DNA from: Brevibacillus brevis
GTDB lineage: Bacteria; Bacillota; Bacilli; Brevibacillales; Brevibacillaceae
Reading direction: 5' to 3'
DNA: 64,000 nt
NCBI RefSeq assembly: GCF_022026395.1
Contig: NZ_CP041767.1
Coordinates: 1,871,501-1,935,500, forward strand
A program made the translations under genes and the position numbers. Shown in pieces: positions 1-9,800 of this stretch; position 1 is the stretch's first letter, and every line of letters starts with the position of its first letter. The notes beneath the pieces are model-generated. The model made no database searches, was not told the DNA's origin, and saw only the letters and a list, made by a program, of their open reading frames with translations.

Positions 1-457
1 GAGCAATACCGAGAGTGATCCAGTGAGTGTTTCCTTTACCGTTTTTGCTCCCCTCCCTGGTGGGACTCTTTATGAGTACGTTTACGATCAAAACAATCGG
101 ATTAAGGCGATTAAAGAAAATGGCGTAGAATCCGTCACCTTCATTCATGATGAAAATGGAAACATGTTAAAAAGTGTCAAGCATGCAGTGACGCTTCCAC
201 CAAAAGGAACCGTACTACATGTGGATCAGGAGAAGGTGGAGGTACGAGCTGGTAGCACGCGACCGATTAAGGTCACAGCAACACTGGAGGACGGCAGTAC
301 GCTGGATGTAACAACACAAGGCCTTTACTCGGTAGTAGATTCTCGGGTTGGATTTATCGTGAAAGGTGTTGTGCATGGGATGAATCCTGGAACAACAGAG
401 GCCAGGGTGTTTTACGGCGGACAGTTTAAAATAATAACGATTACGGTTGTACCCTAA
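1..457 (+). CDS. C-terminal end of a secreted Ig-like (Big_2/PPC-type) surface protein, 5' partial
   Basis: The frame is open from the left edge (first full codon at base 2), so this is the tail of a larger gene. The residues align closely with a stretch inside the giant subtilase downstream (about 14163-14615). Shared parts are the end of a pre-peptidase-like domain (TNTES..PV.V.FTVFAP), then the YD-repeat-like motif YEYVYDQNNRIKAIKENGVES, then one Big_2-type domain ending at the stop. Unlike the downstream paralogue it stops after this Big_2 domain. A hairpin and the first RHS gene follow within 62 bp, so the two are probably co-transcribed. The role is inferred as a cell-surface or secreted partner of the RHS toxin; no catalytic part lies inside the window. 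Confidence 0.75.
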   Translation, partial: SNTESDPVSVSFTVFAPLPGGTLYEYVYDQNNRIKAIKENGVESVTFIHDENGNMLKSVKHAVTLPPKGTVLHVDQEKVEVRAGSTRPIKVTATLEDGSTLDVTTQGLYSVVDSRVGFIVKGVVHGMNPGTTEARVFYGGQFKIITITVVP

Positions 458-471
458 TCCATGTTCATGCA

Positions 472-497
472 GTCCCCCCGTCGCATCATGGGGGGAC
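472..497 (+). other. Intercistronic G/C hairpin before RHS gene 1
   Basis: GTCCCCCC (472-479) pairs with GGGGGGAC (490-497) around a 10-base loop. There is no T-run after it, so it does not look like an intrinsic terminator. The RBS and start of the RHS gene follow at once. A similar CCCCCTT/AAGGGGG hairpin lies at the same place before the second RHS gene (20011-20030). Roles in mRNA processing or differential stability are inference. Confidence 0.6.
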
Positions 498-519
498 GAA
501 TATCTCTAACGGAGGCATT

Positions 520-3500
520 ATGAAACATTTTTCCATAAAATCACTCATGATCGTTGTGCTTTGCCTTGCATTATGCACGACAATGTTGCCGCTTGGAACG
601 ACGTTCGCAAATGAATCCTCCCCCGTGTCCATCTCTCATGTAACCTCAGGTGAGAAAGCAGTAACACCAGACACGGCAATCGAAGAGATTCAACAATCCA
701 TGGGCGAGTCAATCACCAATGACAAAGGAGAAGTAAAAAATCCAATCGAGTACACGGAAACGGATATTTCTTCGCTTACATGGACGCAGCTAGAGACTGA
801 CACTGTTTTTGACATTCATCGCAGTTTTGACAGAGCATTGTTAAAATTCGCAGCCTATTTCTATTCCGAGCTGCTGCAATTACTAACAGCAGAAGAACAA
901 GAAGAAGTCAAACGTCTTTCCTCTGAGCAGATTATCACCCAATTCGAGAATCTGAGTCAGGAAAGCAAAGACCTCTTGCAGCGGTTAACTCCTCTCGTTT
1001 TATCTAAAATCAATGAATTGAAACAACTGGAAGAACAGATGGAGGTCCAATCCACTACTCCACCCCCGGTAAAATACACCGAAAAGGATCAGGAGTTTCG
1101 TTTTGCTCGTTCAAAAACAGAGCAATCCGTCGATGATCTATACCGTGCTGCGAACCTGGTCGAGCAAGATCTCTACTTGCCAGGAAAGCATGGACTGGAT
1201 CTGGACATAAAACGCAGATACCACTCCCTGAGCAGTAAAATCAGTGCGCCAAGCTGGGATGAGGACTTTTCCAAGAATGAAGCACTGAAGTCCAATGAGA
1301 AATTTGCAACCGGCTGGGATTTTAATATGCCCAGATTGGATATTGTCACCCGGGAGCAGGCCGTAACGGTAAGGGACGACCCCTATAATCCAGGTCAACA
1401 AATTTACTCTACCAAAGTAGACAAAGATCCATCGAGTAATCGGTATTACATTACTTTAGAGGACGGCACATCTTTAGAATACCGGTTCAACAAGTTTGTG
1501 AATTATCCGTATCAAGACATCTTCTTCACGATTGACGATGTGAATCGGAAGTACACGCTGCATTACCGCAATTTGAAGTACGAGTTTGATGTCACGTTGG
1601 GAACGGTCGTCAAATCCAATATTTATGGGGACACGATCAAGTACAACCTGAATAGCGATGGAGAGCCGGTGAGCATAGAAGACAGTGTCGGCCGTTATGT
1701 GGTGCTGAAACGAAAGCAAAACGACACCACGCAGGATTTGATTGTCTACAAAGACAAGACAGAGACCACCGTACTCAAGCACATTCGCTACCATTTTGAA
1801 CGAAAGCTCGCATTGAGCGGTTACCATCAGCTTGTTCGCGTAGAAGTCCTGCCGACAGCAGGGAGCGGAAGCAGCGCATATACAGTGGCCCGGTATGCCT
1901 ATCATGATCCCAAAACAAAGGGCATTGCCTATTTCAATTTAAACAAAAACTATACGCTGGAAAAGCTGCCTACAGATCAAGCCCTACAGGATTCAGCGAA
2001 GTTCTGGGAGTCCGATGTAGCGAAACGCTCGGAAATCGATTACTTGCTCATGCAAGAAGCGTTTTATCCCTTGCAGGGCTTAAAAATCAATTACGATTAC
2101 CGCCCCTATCAATTAGGTCAAACTACCTTCAATGACGGACTCGTACGAATTTTTCAAGACAAGCATGCCTTGAGCTATGTATCCTACCATCCTGTCAATA
2201 AAGTATCGTACAGCTATACACAGAAAACACCGAGCGGTACAAATACGTATAAGCTGGAAAAGAGCTATACAGATAACGGCAATTTCCGTGAGGTATGGAA
2301 GGTGCCAAAGGAAAAGCTGCCCAGATTGAAGAATTTTGCGGATCGACATGGGGATACCATTCATGTCACCGAATCAGAGGCATCCCGTTACACGAAGAAT
2401 TCCATTTACAAGGTCAATCAAGACGGAAATCCTTTGCTGAGAAGTGAGAAAACGACAGGCATTAGTAAAGGCGGAACAAATGTATCTGGCGCGAAGTACC
2501 GGGTCGAGTATAATCCCACTACCTACACGACCTACGCCTACTCCGGGCGGAATACAAAGCCGACGTATCAGTACGTTTTTCTCGAACCGACTTCGTCCGT
2601 TAGCGATCTGGATGTGTACAATCACTACCTGAAAGACCCGAATGTTTCCAAGCGTGCTCAGTATGCTGCCAAGATCAACAATTACGCACAAGAGACGTAT
2701 TTGGAATACAACCATTATGGACAACTGATCAAGCAGATTGCGCCAGACGGGATTATGAGTACATGGACATATGATGAGGTGGCGCTGAATCCATGGGGCT
2801 TCCGGACCTTCTCCGTATTGAAGGCAGCCCGAACGCAATCTACGACAGCATCCGGTGATCCTTACTATTCGAATACCACCTTTGAGTACAACGATCAATA
2901 TTTGCTTCGGAAGGAAACGGAGATCAACTCGTTCCCTGCCAATTTAATCAATACACCCAAGAGTCAATCGGTTGAACGGACCTACGAGTACACAAACAAA
3001 CAGCTTTATTCGATAACGGAGAACTTTGGCGGAGGAAAAACACGGACGCAGACCTTTACCGCTTATGATCAATACGGAATTCAGCCTACGCAGATCGCAC
3101 TCGCCGGAGTGGAGCTGGAAAGCGGAAAATCGGATGTGCTGAATTTTTCCTACGAAATCGATGACAAAGGCCAAATCAAAAGTCAGACCTATCCGAACGG
3201 AAGCAAGGCTACCTATGAATACGATGAGTTAGGAAGACCTCTTTCGGAGACTTTTCATAATCAAGGCGCAAAACGAAGCATTACGTATGTCTATCGGGAC
3301 GGCGAAGCTTCTGGGGCGACGACAGAGGGACCGGGCATCGTGGAGAAAATTGCACCGGATTCATCGAAGCTCATCACCTACTACACCCCATATGGAGATA
3401 CGGCCTATCAAGAGCAGGTAGGCACAACAGGTACGAAACGTCCCTTGGTAGAAAACGAGTTCACGCCGGATGGGTTAGAGGTTAGCCGCATGGTTCCTTT

Positions 3501-5922
3501 TGGGAAGCAGGGGGAAAGCACCTCGTATCTGTATGACTGGGATGGCTTTTTGTATCAAACGACGAATGCACTTGGAACTACCAAGAATCATCGAAACAAT
3601 GCCTACTCGGATGGATCGAAATATTTGCCGCGCTTGACGGAACAAACGCTCTCTCCCAATGGGCTCATCGTAACCACCTATCGCGACTTGTATGGAAGAG
3701 TGGAGAGCACAGAGGAGACGACCCAAAGTGGCAGTCACCATCGCGAGACAAACTATCAGACTGATCGATTCGGGAAAGTAACCCATAAAGAAATCTCTGA
3801 CGGCAAGACTTCCCAAGCGTGGAGTATGCGCTTCGATCATAACGACAATCTCGTATATTTGCAGGACCCGGAAAATAACGTAAACGTGTATGGCTACGAT
3901 ACGCTAGGCAATCTCACCAGTGTTCTGGAAAATGGCACGACTACGGCAGAATATACCTACAATAGTTTGGCATGGAAGCTCTCCGAGAAGAATCCGGAAA
4001 CGAGAGCAGAGACGTACACCTACGATAAAAGCGGTCTTGTGAAGAGCTACAAGGACAAAAACGGCGTCACGTTCAACTACGACTATTCGCCTTTCCATGA
4101 ACTGACGAAAGTTTCTTCTGGTACAGCCTTCTATGAAGAGCGCGTGTACGATCCACAGTCTGGTCTGCTTTTGAGCGAAAATAACCACACAGGAAACTCT
4201 ATCAGCTATGGCTACGATGGATTCCATCGGAAGAATCGCCAGACGATGATGGGCAAAGACTACCAGCTTCTTTATTCAGACAATGACGATTCGGTAGATA
4301 CACTTGTATACCCTGCACGAAGTGCGGTATCTGGTTCTGCCCCATCTCTTAGTGTCGGGTACACCTATGACAACGCGAACAGATTGAATTCGGTGGCGAT
4401 TCCAGGAGTCGGAACGACCACGTACACGTACGATATCAGCAACACAGGTGAAACCAATGCTGTATCGTATCCGGGACAACCGACAGCGATGCAGCAATCG
4501 GTCAGCTCATTCGGTGAAAAAACAGCCTTGAATCACGCAGACGGCTGGAACGAGACTAATGGCTACGATCTGTTTGGCAATATCACTAGTCAAAAGCGCT
4601 CCGGTACGAATTATGGATTGTTTGTGTACGACAAGCTTTCCCGGATCAAGGAAGAATCGGTGGAAGGAAACGTTAAGCAGTATGCCTATGATAAGCGCGG
4701 CAACCGCCAAGTGTATGCCAATGCTCCTGGTAATATCTTAAGCTCCTATGAAATGAAGCACGATTTATTTAATCGTTTGCAGGAGTATAAGGACGAGAAA
4801 GGGACGACGACGTACACGTATTATCCAGGTGGACTGCGGGCGACGAAGCAACAGACTGGTAGTGTGACGGATACGACCAATTACGTTTACCTGAATGGGC
4901 AAGTCATTGAAGAGCTCACGCAGGATGGCAGGGTCAAAGCGCGGAATGTGTTTGGTAACCAGTTGATTTGGAGGAAAGACTACGCGGCGAATCTTGAAGG
5001 TACCTACTATTACAACAGCCACGGGGATGTTGTTAAGCTCAAAGACCCGAACGGCAACGTCCTGAATACGTATGACTATGACATTTGGGGTAACTTGATC
5101 GCGGATAAGGTCAAGGAGACGATGTCTAGCCCGTTTACGTATGCGGGGGAGATGTTTGACAAGGAGAGCGGGTTTTACTACCTGCGTGCCCGGTATTATG
5201 ATCCGAAGATAGGGAGGTTTATCTCGGAGGATACGTATAAAGGGCAAGTGGATAATCCATTGTCGATGAATCGGTATACGTATACGCATAATAATCCGTT
5301 GAGGTTTGTTGATCCGAGCGGACATGATGCCATAGAAGGAACCGGTGGAACTGGTGAGGAACGTAATTGGTGGCAGAAGATGATGGATTATGCTGACGCC
5401 CATCGAGCACAATTTGACAGTTTATCTCCTAAGGAACAAGCTGATGAATTAATGCCACTTGGAATAAACTTTGGCATGTCTGGCAAAATCCTAAGCAGTT
5501 CGACCAAAGTTGTTTCTAGCAATTCTTTAAGAAGAATTGGTATAGATATTTTGGATAAAATGGAAAAATCGGGTGGTCACCTGGTAGCTAAGCATGTATC
5601 AATGACTAACCAAGAGCTTATAAAAAGAGCGATTCAAGAAGGGGTCGATGCTACTAGTTTTTATAGCAAATCTCATGCAACATTAGCAATTCAAGAAAAT
5701 TTAAGAAATAATGCAGATAACATCGTAAATTGGCTGGCTGATCAGAATTCGCGAGTTACAACAGTTTTTGAGTTCACACATAAGTATCCTGTTGGGAAAG
5801 GGGCTATAGAAGCAACGAAGAAAATTCAAGACGGTTTAAGGAGTAGTAGGGTTGTATTAGTGAAAGATTCTTCTATGGAGTACGGATTTAGAATATTGAC
5901 AGGGTTCCCAATATTTAAGTGA
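520..5922 (+). CDS. RHS/YD-repeat polymorphic toxin with C-terminal RNase A-like domain
   Basis: This is an 1800-residue secreted RHS protein, WapA-like in plan. It has a signal peptide (about 1-31, ending TTFANES), a non-repeat N-terminal part, and many YD repeats (for example YTYDKSGLVKSYKDKNG) across about 770-1530. The RHS core-end motif (YLRARYYDPKIGRFISEDT... RFVDPSGHD) lies near residues 1545-1605. Beyond it the sequence is AT-rich and unlike the second RHS copy. The last 120 residues resemble the bacterial RNase A-like CdiA-CT family: GGH (H1687), KHV (H1692), R1703, and a terminal ILTGFP (T1794, F1796). ATG at 520 has GGAGG at good spacing. By analogy with WapA/CdiA it should be exported, shielded by the RHS shell, and kill neighbours by cleaving RNA. 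Fold and target are inferred from motif spacing. Confidence 0.85.
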   Translation: MKHFSIKSLMIVVLCLALCTTMLPLGTTFANESSPVSISHVTSGEKAVTPDTAIEEIQQSMGESITNDKGEVKNPIEYTETDISSLTWTQLETDTVFDIHRSFDRALLKFAAYFYSELLQLLTAEEQEEVKRLSSEQIITQFENLSQESKDLLQRLTPLVLSKINELKQLEEQMEVQSTTPPPVKYTEKDQEFRFARSKTEQSVDDLYRAANLVEQDLYLPGKHGLDLDIKRRYHSLSSKISAPSWDEDFSKNEALKSNEKFATGWDFNMPRLDIVTREQAVTVRDDPYNPGQQIYSTKVDKDPSSNRYYITLEDGTSLEYRFNKFVNYPYQDIFFTIDDVNRKYTLHYRNLKYEFDVTLGTVVKSNIYGDTIKYNLNSDGEPVSIEDSVGRYVVLKRKQNDTTQDLIVYKDKTETTVLKHIRYHFERKLALSGYHQLVRVEVLPTAGSGSSAYTVARYAYHDPKTKGIAYFNLNKNYTLEKLPTDQALQDSAKFWESDVAKRSEIDYLLMQEAFYPLQGLKINYDYRPYQLGQTTFNDGLVRIFQDKHALSYVSYHPVNKVSYSYTQKTPSGTNTYKLEKSYTDNGNFREVWKVPKEKLPRLKNFADRHGDTIHVTESEASRYTKNSIYKVNQDGNPLLRSEKTTGISKGGTNVSGAKYRVEYNPTTYTTYAYSGRNTKPTYQYVFLEPTSSVSDLDVYNHYLKDPNVSKRAQYAAKINNYAQETYLEYNHYGQLIKQIAPDGIMSTWTYDEVALNPWGFRTFSVLKAARTQSTTASGDPYYSNTTFEYNDQYLLRKETEINSFPANLINTPKSQSVERTYEYTNKQLYSITENFGGGKTRTQTFTAYDQYGIQPTQIALAGVELESGKSDVLNFSYEIDDKGQIKSQTYPNGSKATYEYDELGRPLSETFHNQGAKRSITYVYRDGEASGATTEGPGIVEKIAPDSSKLITYYTPYGDTAYQEQVGTTGTKRPLVENEFTPDGLEVSRMVPFGKQGESTSYLYDWDGFLYQTTNALGTTKNHRNNAYSDGSKYLPRLTEQTLSPNGLIVTTYRDLYGRVESTEETTQSGSHHRETNYQTDRFGKVTHKEISDGKTSQAWSMRFDHNDNLVYLQDPENNVNVYGYDTLGNLTSVLENGTTTAEYTYNSLAWKLSEKNPETRAETYTYDKSGLVKSYKDKNGVTFNYDYSPFHELTKVSSGTAFYEERVYDPQSGLLLSENNHTGNSISYGYDGFHRKNRQTMMGKDYQLLYSDNDDSVDTLVYPARSAVSGSAPSLSVGYTYDNANRLNSVAIPGVGTTTYTYDISNTGETNAVSYPGQPTAMQQSVSSFGEKTALNHADGWNETNGYDLFGNITSQKRSGTNYGLFVYDKLSRIKEESVEGNVKQYAYDKRGNRQVYANAPGNILSSYEMKHDLFNRLQEYKDEKGTTTYTYYPGGLRATKQQTGSVTDTTNYVYLNGQVIEELTQDGRVKARNVFGNQLIWRKDYAANLEGTYYYNSHGDVVKLKDPNGNVLNTYDYDIWGNLIADKVKETMSSPFTYAGEMFDKESGFYYLRARYYDPKIGRFISEDTYKGQVDNPLSMNRYTYTHNNPLRFVDPSGHDAIEGTGGTGEERNWWQKMMDYADAHRAQFDSLSPKEQADELMPLGINFGMSGKILSSSTKVVSSNSLRRIGIDILDKMEKSGGHLVAKHVSMTNQELIKRAIQEGVDATSFYSKSHATLAIQENLRNNADNIVNWLADQNSRVTTVFEFTHKYPVGKGAIEATKKIQDGLRSSRVVLVKDSSMEYGFRILTGFPIFK

Positions 5923-5939
5923 AACTTGAGGAGGTCTCT

Positions 5940-6212
5940 ATGTCAGCACAAACTTTCGAATATTTTAAGCATTTTTTGGAGTGTTATTTTAACATTTCAG
6001 CTGATTACTCTGATTTGAAAGATTTACTTAGTTTTTATAAAAGTACTGAATCCGAAAAAACTAGAATAGAGCTGTTAGGTGAAATTAATACATTAATTGA
6101 CGCGGATGAATGGACATATGCCCATAGTTTGATTAAGGAACACGGAATGAGGAATATGAAGCACGAAAACATAATAGAAATGTTGTTATTAATGAGAGAT
6201 ATGTTGAAATAA
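5940..6212 (+). CDS. Probable CdiI-type immunity protein for the RNase A-like toxin
   Basis: This 90-residue, acidic, helical protein is encoded directly after the RHS toxin. An in-frame GTG at 5919 overlaps the RHS stop, but GAGGAGG at 5928-5934 sits five bases before ATG 5940, so I chose that start. The pattern (aromatic-rich N-terminus with YF, then LLGEINTLIDADE and a C-terminal LLLMRDML helix) resembles the contact-dependent inhibition immunity family CdiI_2. Tight linkage to the toxin tip and low G+C support an immunity role. The family assignment is from memory of the pattern and moderately sure; the immunity role by position is stronger. Confidence 0.65.
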   Translation: MSAQTFEYFKHFLECYFNISADYSDLKDLLSFYKSTESEKTRIELLGEINTLIDADEWTYAHSLIKEHGMRNMKHENIIEMLLLMRDMLK

Positions 6213-6229
6213 AATGATGGAGGTGAGTT

Positions 6230-6460
6230 GTGGAGTCAATGGAAAAAAGGTTTGAATCACTTCTTAAGGAATTAAATTTTGAGAAAGTACTAATCAATAA
6301 TACCGTAGTTTTTTCACGTGATGGAATGTATTGCAAATTGACTTTCATACAAATGCTTGAATCATATGTAATTGAGTATGCTTATAGTTATGATCAAGCA
6401 CAAAAGAATCTTTTTGAAGATGGTGATTTATTTTCAATGTTTTTGGATGTAGAGAATTAA
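6230..6460 (+). CDS. Small unknown protein, possible second or orphan immunity gene
   Basis: This 76-residue protein has no family I recognise. GTG 6230 has GGAGG (6219-6223) six bases upstream; ATG 6239 is an alternative with a longer gap. It begins 18 bp after the CdiI-like gene and shares its low G+C, so it belongs to the same toxin-tip cassette. Residues alternate charged and aromatic (ESYVIEYAYSYDQAQKNLF), suggesting a small alpha/beta fold without a signal peptide or membrane segment. Orphan immunity genes left by earlier toxin tips are common after RHS and CDI genes; that reading here is inference. A terminator-like hairpin follows at 6519. Confidence 0.5.
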   Translation: MESMEKRFESLLKELNFEKVLINNTVVFSRDGMYCKLTFIQMLESYVIEYAYSYDQAQKNLFEDGDLFSMFLDVEN

Positions 6461-6518
6461 TTAAAAGAATGCGCAATGAATTAGTTAACGCACAACAATA
6501 GAGCTGAAGGAATAGTGC

Positions 6519-6570
6519 AAGACTGTCTCGTTGGTAGAGGTATCTACTATAAGGGACAGTCTTATTTTTT
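6519..6570 (+). terminator. Terminator-like hairpin, copy 1 of a dispersed element
   Basis: AAGACTGTC (6519-6527) pairs with GACAGTCTT (6555-6563) around a 27-base loop, followed by A and six Ts. It ends the first toxin module. A homologous hairpin with the same arms and tail, and a loop of similar length and partly shared sequence, lies at 27498-27547. Confidence 0.65.
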
Positions 6571-6688
6571 AAGTAGGAAGAAAAATCTAGGTATAGTCAA
6601 ACATACTCTAACTTGGAAATCCCTTCTGCTAATCAGCAATATTGGCTGACTAGTAATTTGTTAGTCAAAACATATTGGTAAGTTCCTA

Positions 6689-6717
6689 TTGATCCAATAT
6701 CAGGAATTCACTATAAT
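6689..6717 (+). promoter_or_regulatory. SigA-type promoter for the giant subtilase gene
   Basis: The -35 box TTGATC (6689-6694) and -10 box TATAAT (6712-6717) are separated by 17 bases. It is the only strong match between the hairpin at 6519 and the start at 6861, so module 2 probably has its own promoter. Confidence 0.6.
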
Positions 6718-6860
6718 TCAAAATGCTGTTTAGGTAAAATTTACATTTTTTATTTGCACTTATTTTTAGGAAGGAGATGAAGAGTAACTGGCTGGCTTGA
6801 AATATTTTTAAAAAGGAATGATACCAAAGCTCAACACAATTATGACAAGGAGTTACAGGA

Positions 6861-9800
6861 ATGAACCCTAGATTCATCCGCTCAATCAGTCGTTTCAATG
6901 TATTCCTACTGCTAGCTTTATTGTTTTTGCAACTTATCCCAGAGCACGCTATCGCAAGCGCTAGTAGTAAAACGTATTTAATTGGTTTTAAAGAAAGCAA
7001 GAAAACAAAAGTGAGGGCGATTCAAAGATCATCTGTCCAGCAACTTAGCACGAAAGTGATGGTTGCTCAATTAACAGAGAGTGAAATGGAGGTAATGTCT
7101 CAGGACGAGAATGTAGCCTATATTGAGGAAGATAGTGAAATAGAGTTAGCAGAAACAAACAGAACAGAAAAGCAGGAAATTCCGTGGGGGATTGAGCACA
7201 TAGGGGCAAATCAAGCTCACGAAAAAAATTACAAAGGCCAAAACATCAAAATTGGAATTATTGATACAGGTATATCCAATCATGAAGACCTCCAAGTAAA
7301 AGGAGGCATTTCCTATGTAGAAGGAAAATCAGATTTTGATGATGAGCACGGGCATGGAACTGCGGTGGCTGGTGTTATCGCTGGTAAAGATAATGATGTT
7401 GGAATTGTTGGTGTTGCGCCAGAAGCTGAAATCTATGCCATCAGAGTCCTTGATGAAAAAGGTCACGGTACATATTCCAGCATGATTCAGGGGATTGAAT
7501 GGGCGATACAGAATGACATGAACATCGTTTCCATTAGTGCTGGTGGTAGAATTGACAGTCAAGCGCTACACGACCAGATAAAAAGAGCGAATCAACAAGG
7601 GATACTGGTTATTGCAGCAGCAGGCAATCGAGGAATGGGTGAGGATACCCAGTTGTATCCTGCGAAATATGCTGAGACATTGTCCGTCGGTGCGATAAAT
7701 CAGGACAATCAACGGGCTGACTTTTCAAGTGTTGGCAGTGGGTTAGACCTGATGGCTCCTGGCGTTGATATTCTAAGTACGTCTCTCCATGGAGACTATG
7801 AGCAACGTTCAGGCACTTCTTTAGCAGCTCCTCACGTAACCGGTGCAGCAGCTGTTATTTGGTCGAAAAAGGGTGGAGCCACCAATCGCGAAGTGCGTGA
7901 TAGTTTAGTCGAGAACGCAACACCTTTAGGGGAATCACGTTTTTACGGAAAAGGGCTTGTAAACCTAGAGAAAGCGCTGGGACTAGGGGATGAGGACTCC
8001 GCAGAGATTACCTCACTGGAATCGACGCCGAACGAATTGCGACTTTCCGAAGGTGAAAATTATCAACTGAAGATTACGGCGAACATGACAGATGGCAACA
8101 CCAGAGATGTCAGCAAAGAAGTTACGTATACGAGCAAAGATGAAAAAATTGCTACGGTTACATCTTCAGGGTTCGTCACAGGAAGTGGAATAGGAGATAC
8201 GCAACTGATCGCTGAGTTGGGTGACAAGACGATTGAGATTCCGATAGTCGTGACGAAGAGAGCTCCTTTGATACCAATAGGGGGGCTCGACACCCCCGAA
8301 AAAGGCGAGTTAATCAGTGGTACGTATACCATTAAAGGATGGTATCTCCATCCAGACGGGGTATCGAAAATCAGTATCCTGATTGATGGTACGAATGTGG
8401 GAGAGGCATCTTATGGCGACCCGAGACCAGATGTTGAAGCGAAATATCCAGCTTATCAGAATAGCAGTGCTGGATTTCACTATCAACTGGACACTGGGAA
8501 TTTAACGGCAGGCACACATAGCATTACGGTGGAAGTTCAAGATACGAATGGACAACAAACCGTCATTGATGGAACGACATTTTACATTGGTGACGTGGAG
8601 CCGTTGAATGGTCTGCATGCTGATGTAACCAAGCTGGAACTAACGAATGAAGGTTCGCATCAGTTGGTGGTATCTACTGTTTTAGAAGATAACACCCTGA
8701 AAGACGTTACAAGTCTTGCAGAGTACGCTTCATCAGATGAAAGTGTCGTAACAGTAGACGCTGCTGGGGTTGTAAAAGCAATGGGGGATGGAACGGCGAT
8801 TGTGACCATTCGATATGATGGTCAATCAATCACGATCCCCGTTACGATCAAAAAGAATGAGCCACTGATACCGCGTTGGGAGTTAGAGGCGCCAACAAGT
8901 AATTCCATGATGACTGGCGTCACACTCATCAAAGGCTGGTACCTGGATCCATCAGGTGTTTCCAAGATAGAGGTTCATTTGGATGGAACAGTAGTGGGGG
9001 AGGCTTCTTATGGGCATACCCGACCTGATATTGAATCCTCGTATCCACAATACCAGAATGCTAAAGCCGGATATGAGTACCGTTTAGACACAACACAGCT
9101 AATGGAAGGGCAGCATTCGATCAAGGTAACGGCTGTTAATAAAGACGGCGCTGAACAAGTTCTGGCAGAGCGAGCTGTTTTCATCGGTCGTGCTGAACCG
9201 GCAACAAGTATTGTGGCAAATATAAGCAAGGTAGATTTGATACAAGGGAATACACAGCAATTATCCATTTCTGCTGTTTTACTGAATCAACAAACGAAAG
9301 ATGTGACGAGAGAGGCTCAATACACGATTGAGAATCCTGCGATCATTAGCCTTTCAGATAAAGGTATCGTTACGGGAATTGAAATCGGTCAAACCAATAT
9401 CATCGTGAAATACCAGGAACAAACGCTTACGATACCTGTTTGGGTCAAAGCAGCAGGGGCTCTGGCTCGGGGAGGCATTGACAGTCCCGCGGAAAATGCA
9501 TTAATCAGCGGTGTTTACCCTGTCACAGGCTGGTTTATTGACTCTACTGGTGTTGAAAAGATTGAAGTACTGGTCGATGGAGCCGTAAGTGGCGAAGCAA
9601 CCTATGGCATTTCTCGTCCGGAAATAGAAATTATGGATGCTTCCAAACCGGATGGAAACGTAGGGTTCCACTATAATCTCGATACAGGGAAATTGCGGGA
9701 AGGCACACATACTCTTTCTGTTAGAGGAACAGGCAAGGGTGGAAATCAGGTAATGCTGGGGAACAGAACGATTCAAGTCGTTACCTTGCTACCAGCAATC

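Larger units (their letters stand above)
6461..6860 (+). other. 400-bp intergenic region with hairpin and promoter
   Basis: No gene is supported here. It holds the terminator-like hairpin at 6519-6570 and a good promoter at 6689-6717 reading into the subtilase gene, giving an untranslated leader of about 135 bases. AAGGAG at 6771-6776 directly abuts an ATG and would give only a seven-codon peptide, so I do not call it. The rest is AT-rich with no clear structure. Confidence 0.6.

Noticed and set aside
6771..6800. Short peptide after AAGGAG (MKSNWLA)
   Set aside because: The ATG directly abuts the ribosome site with no spacing and the peptide is only seven codons.
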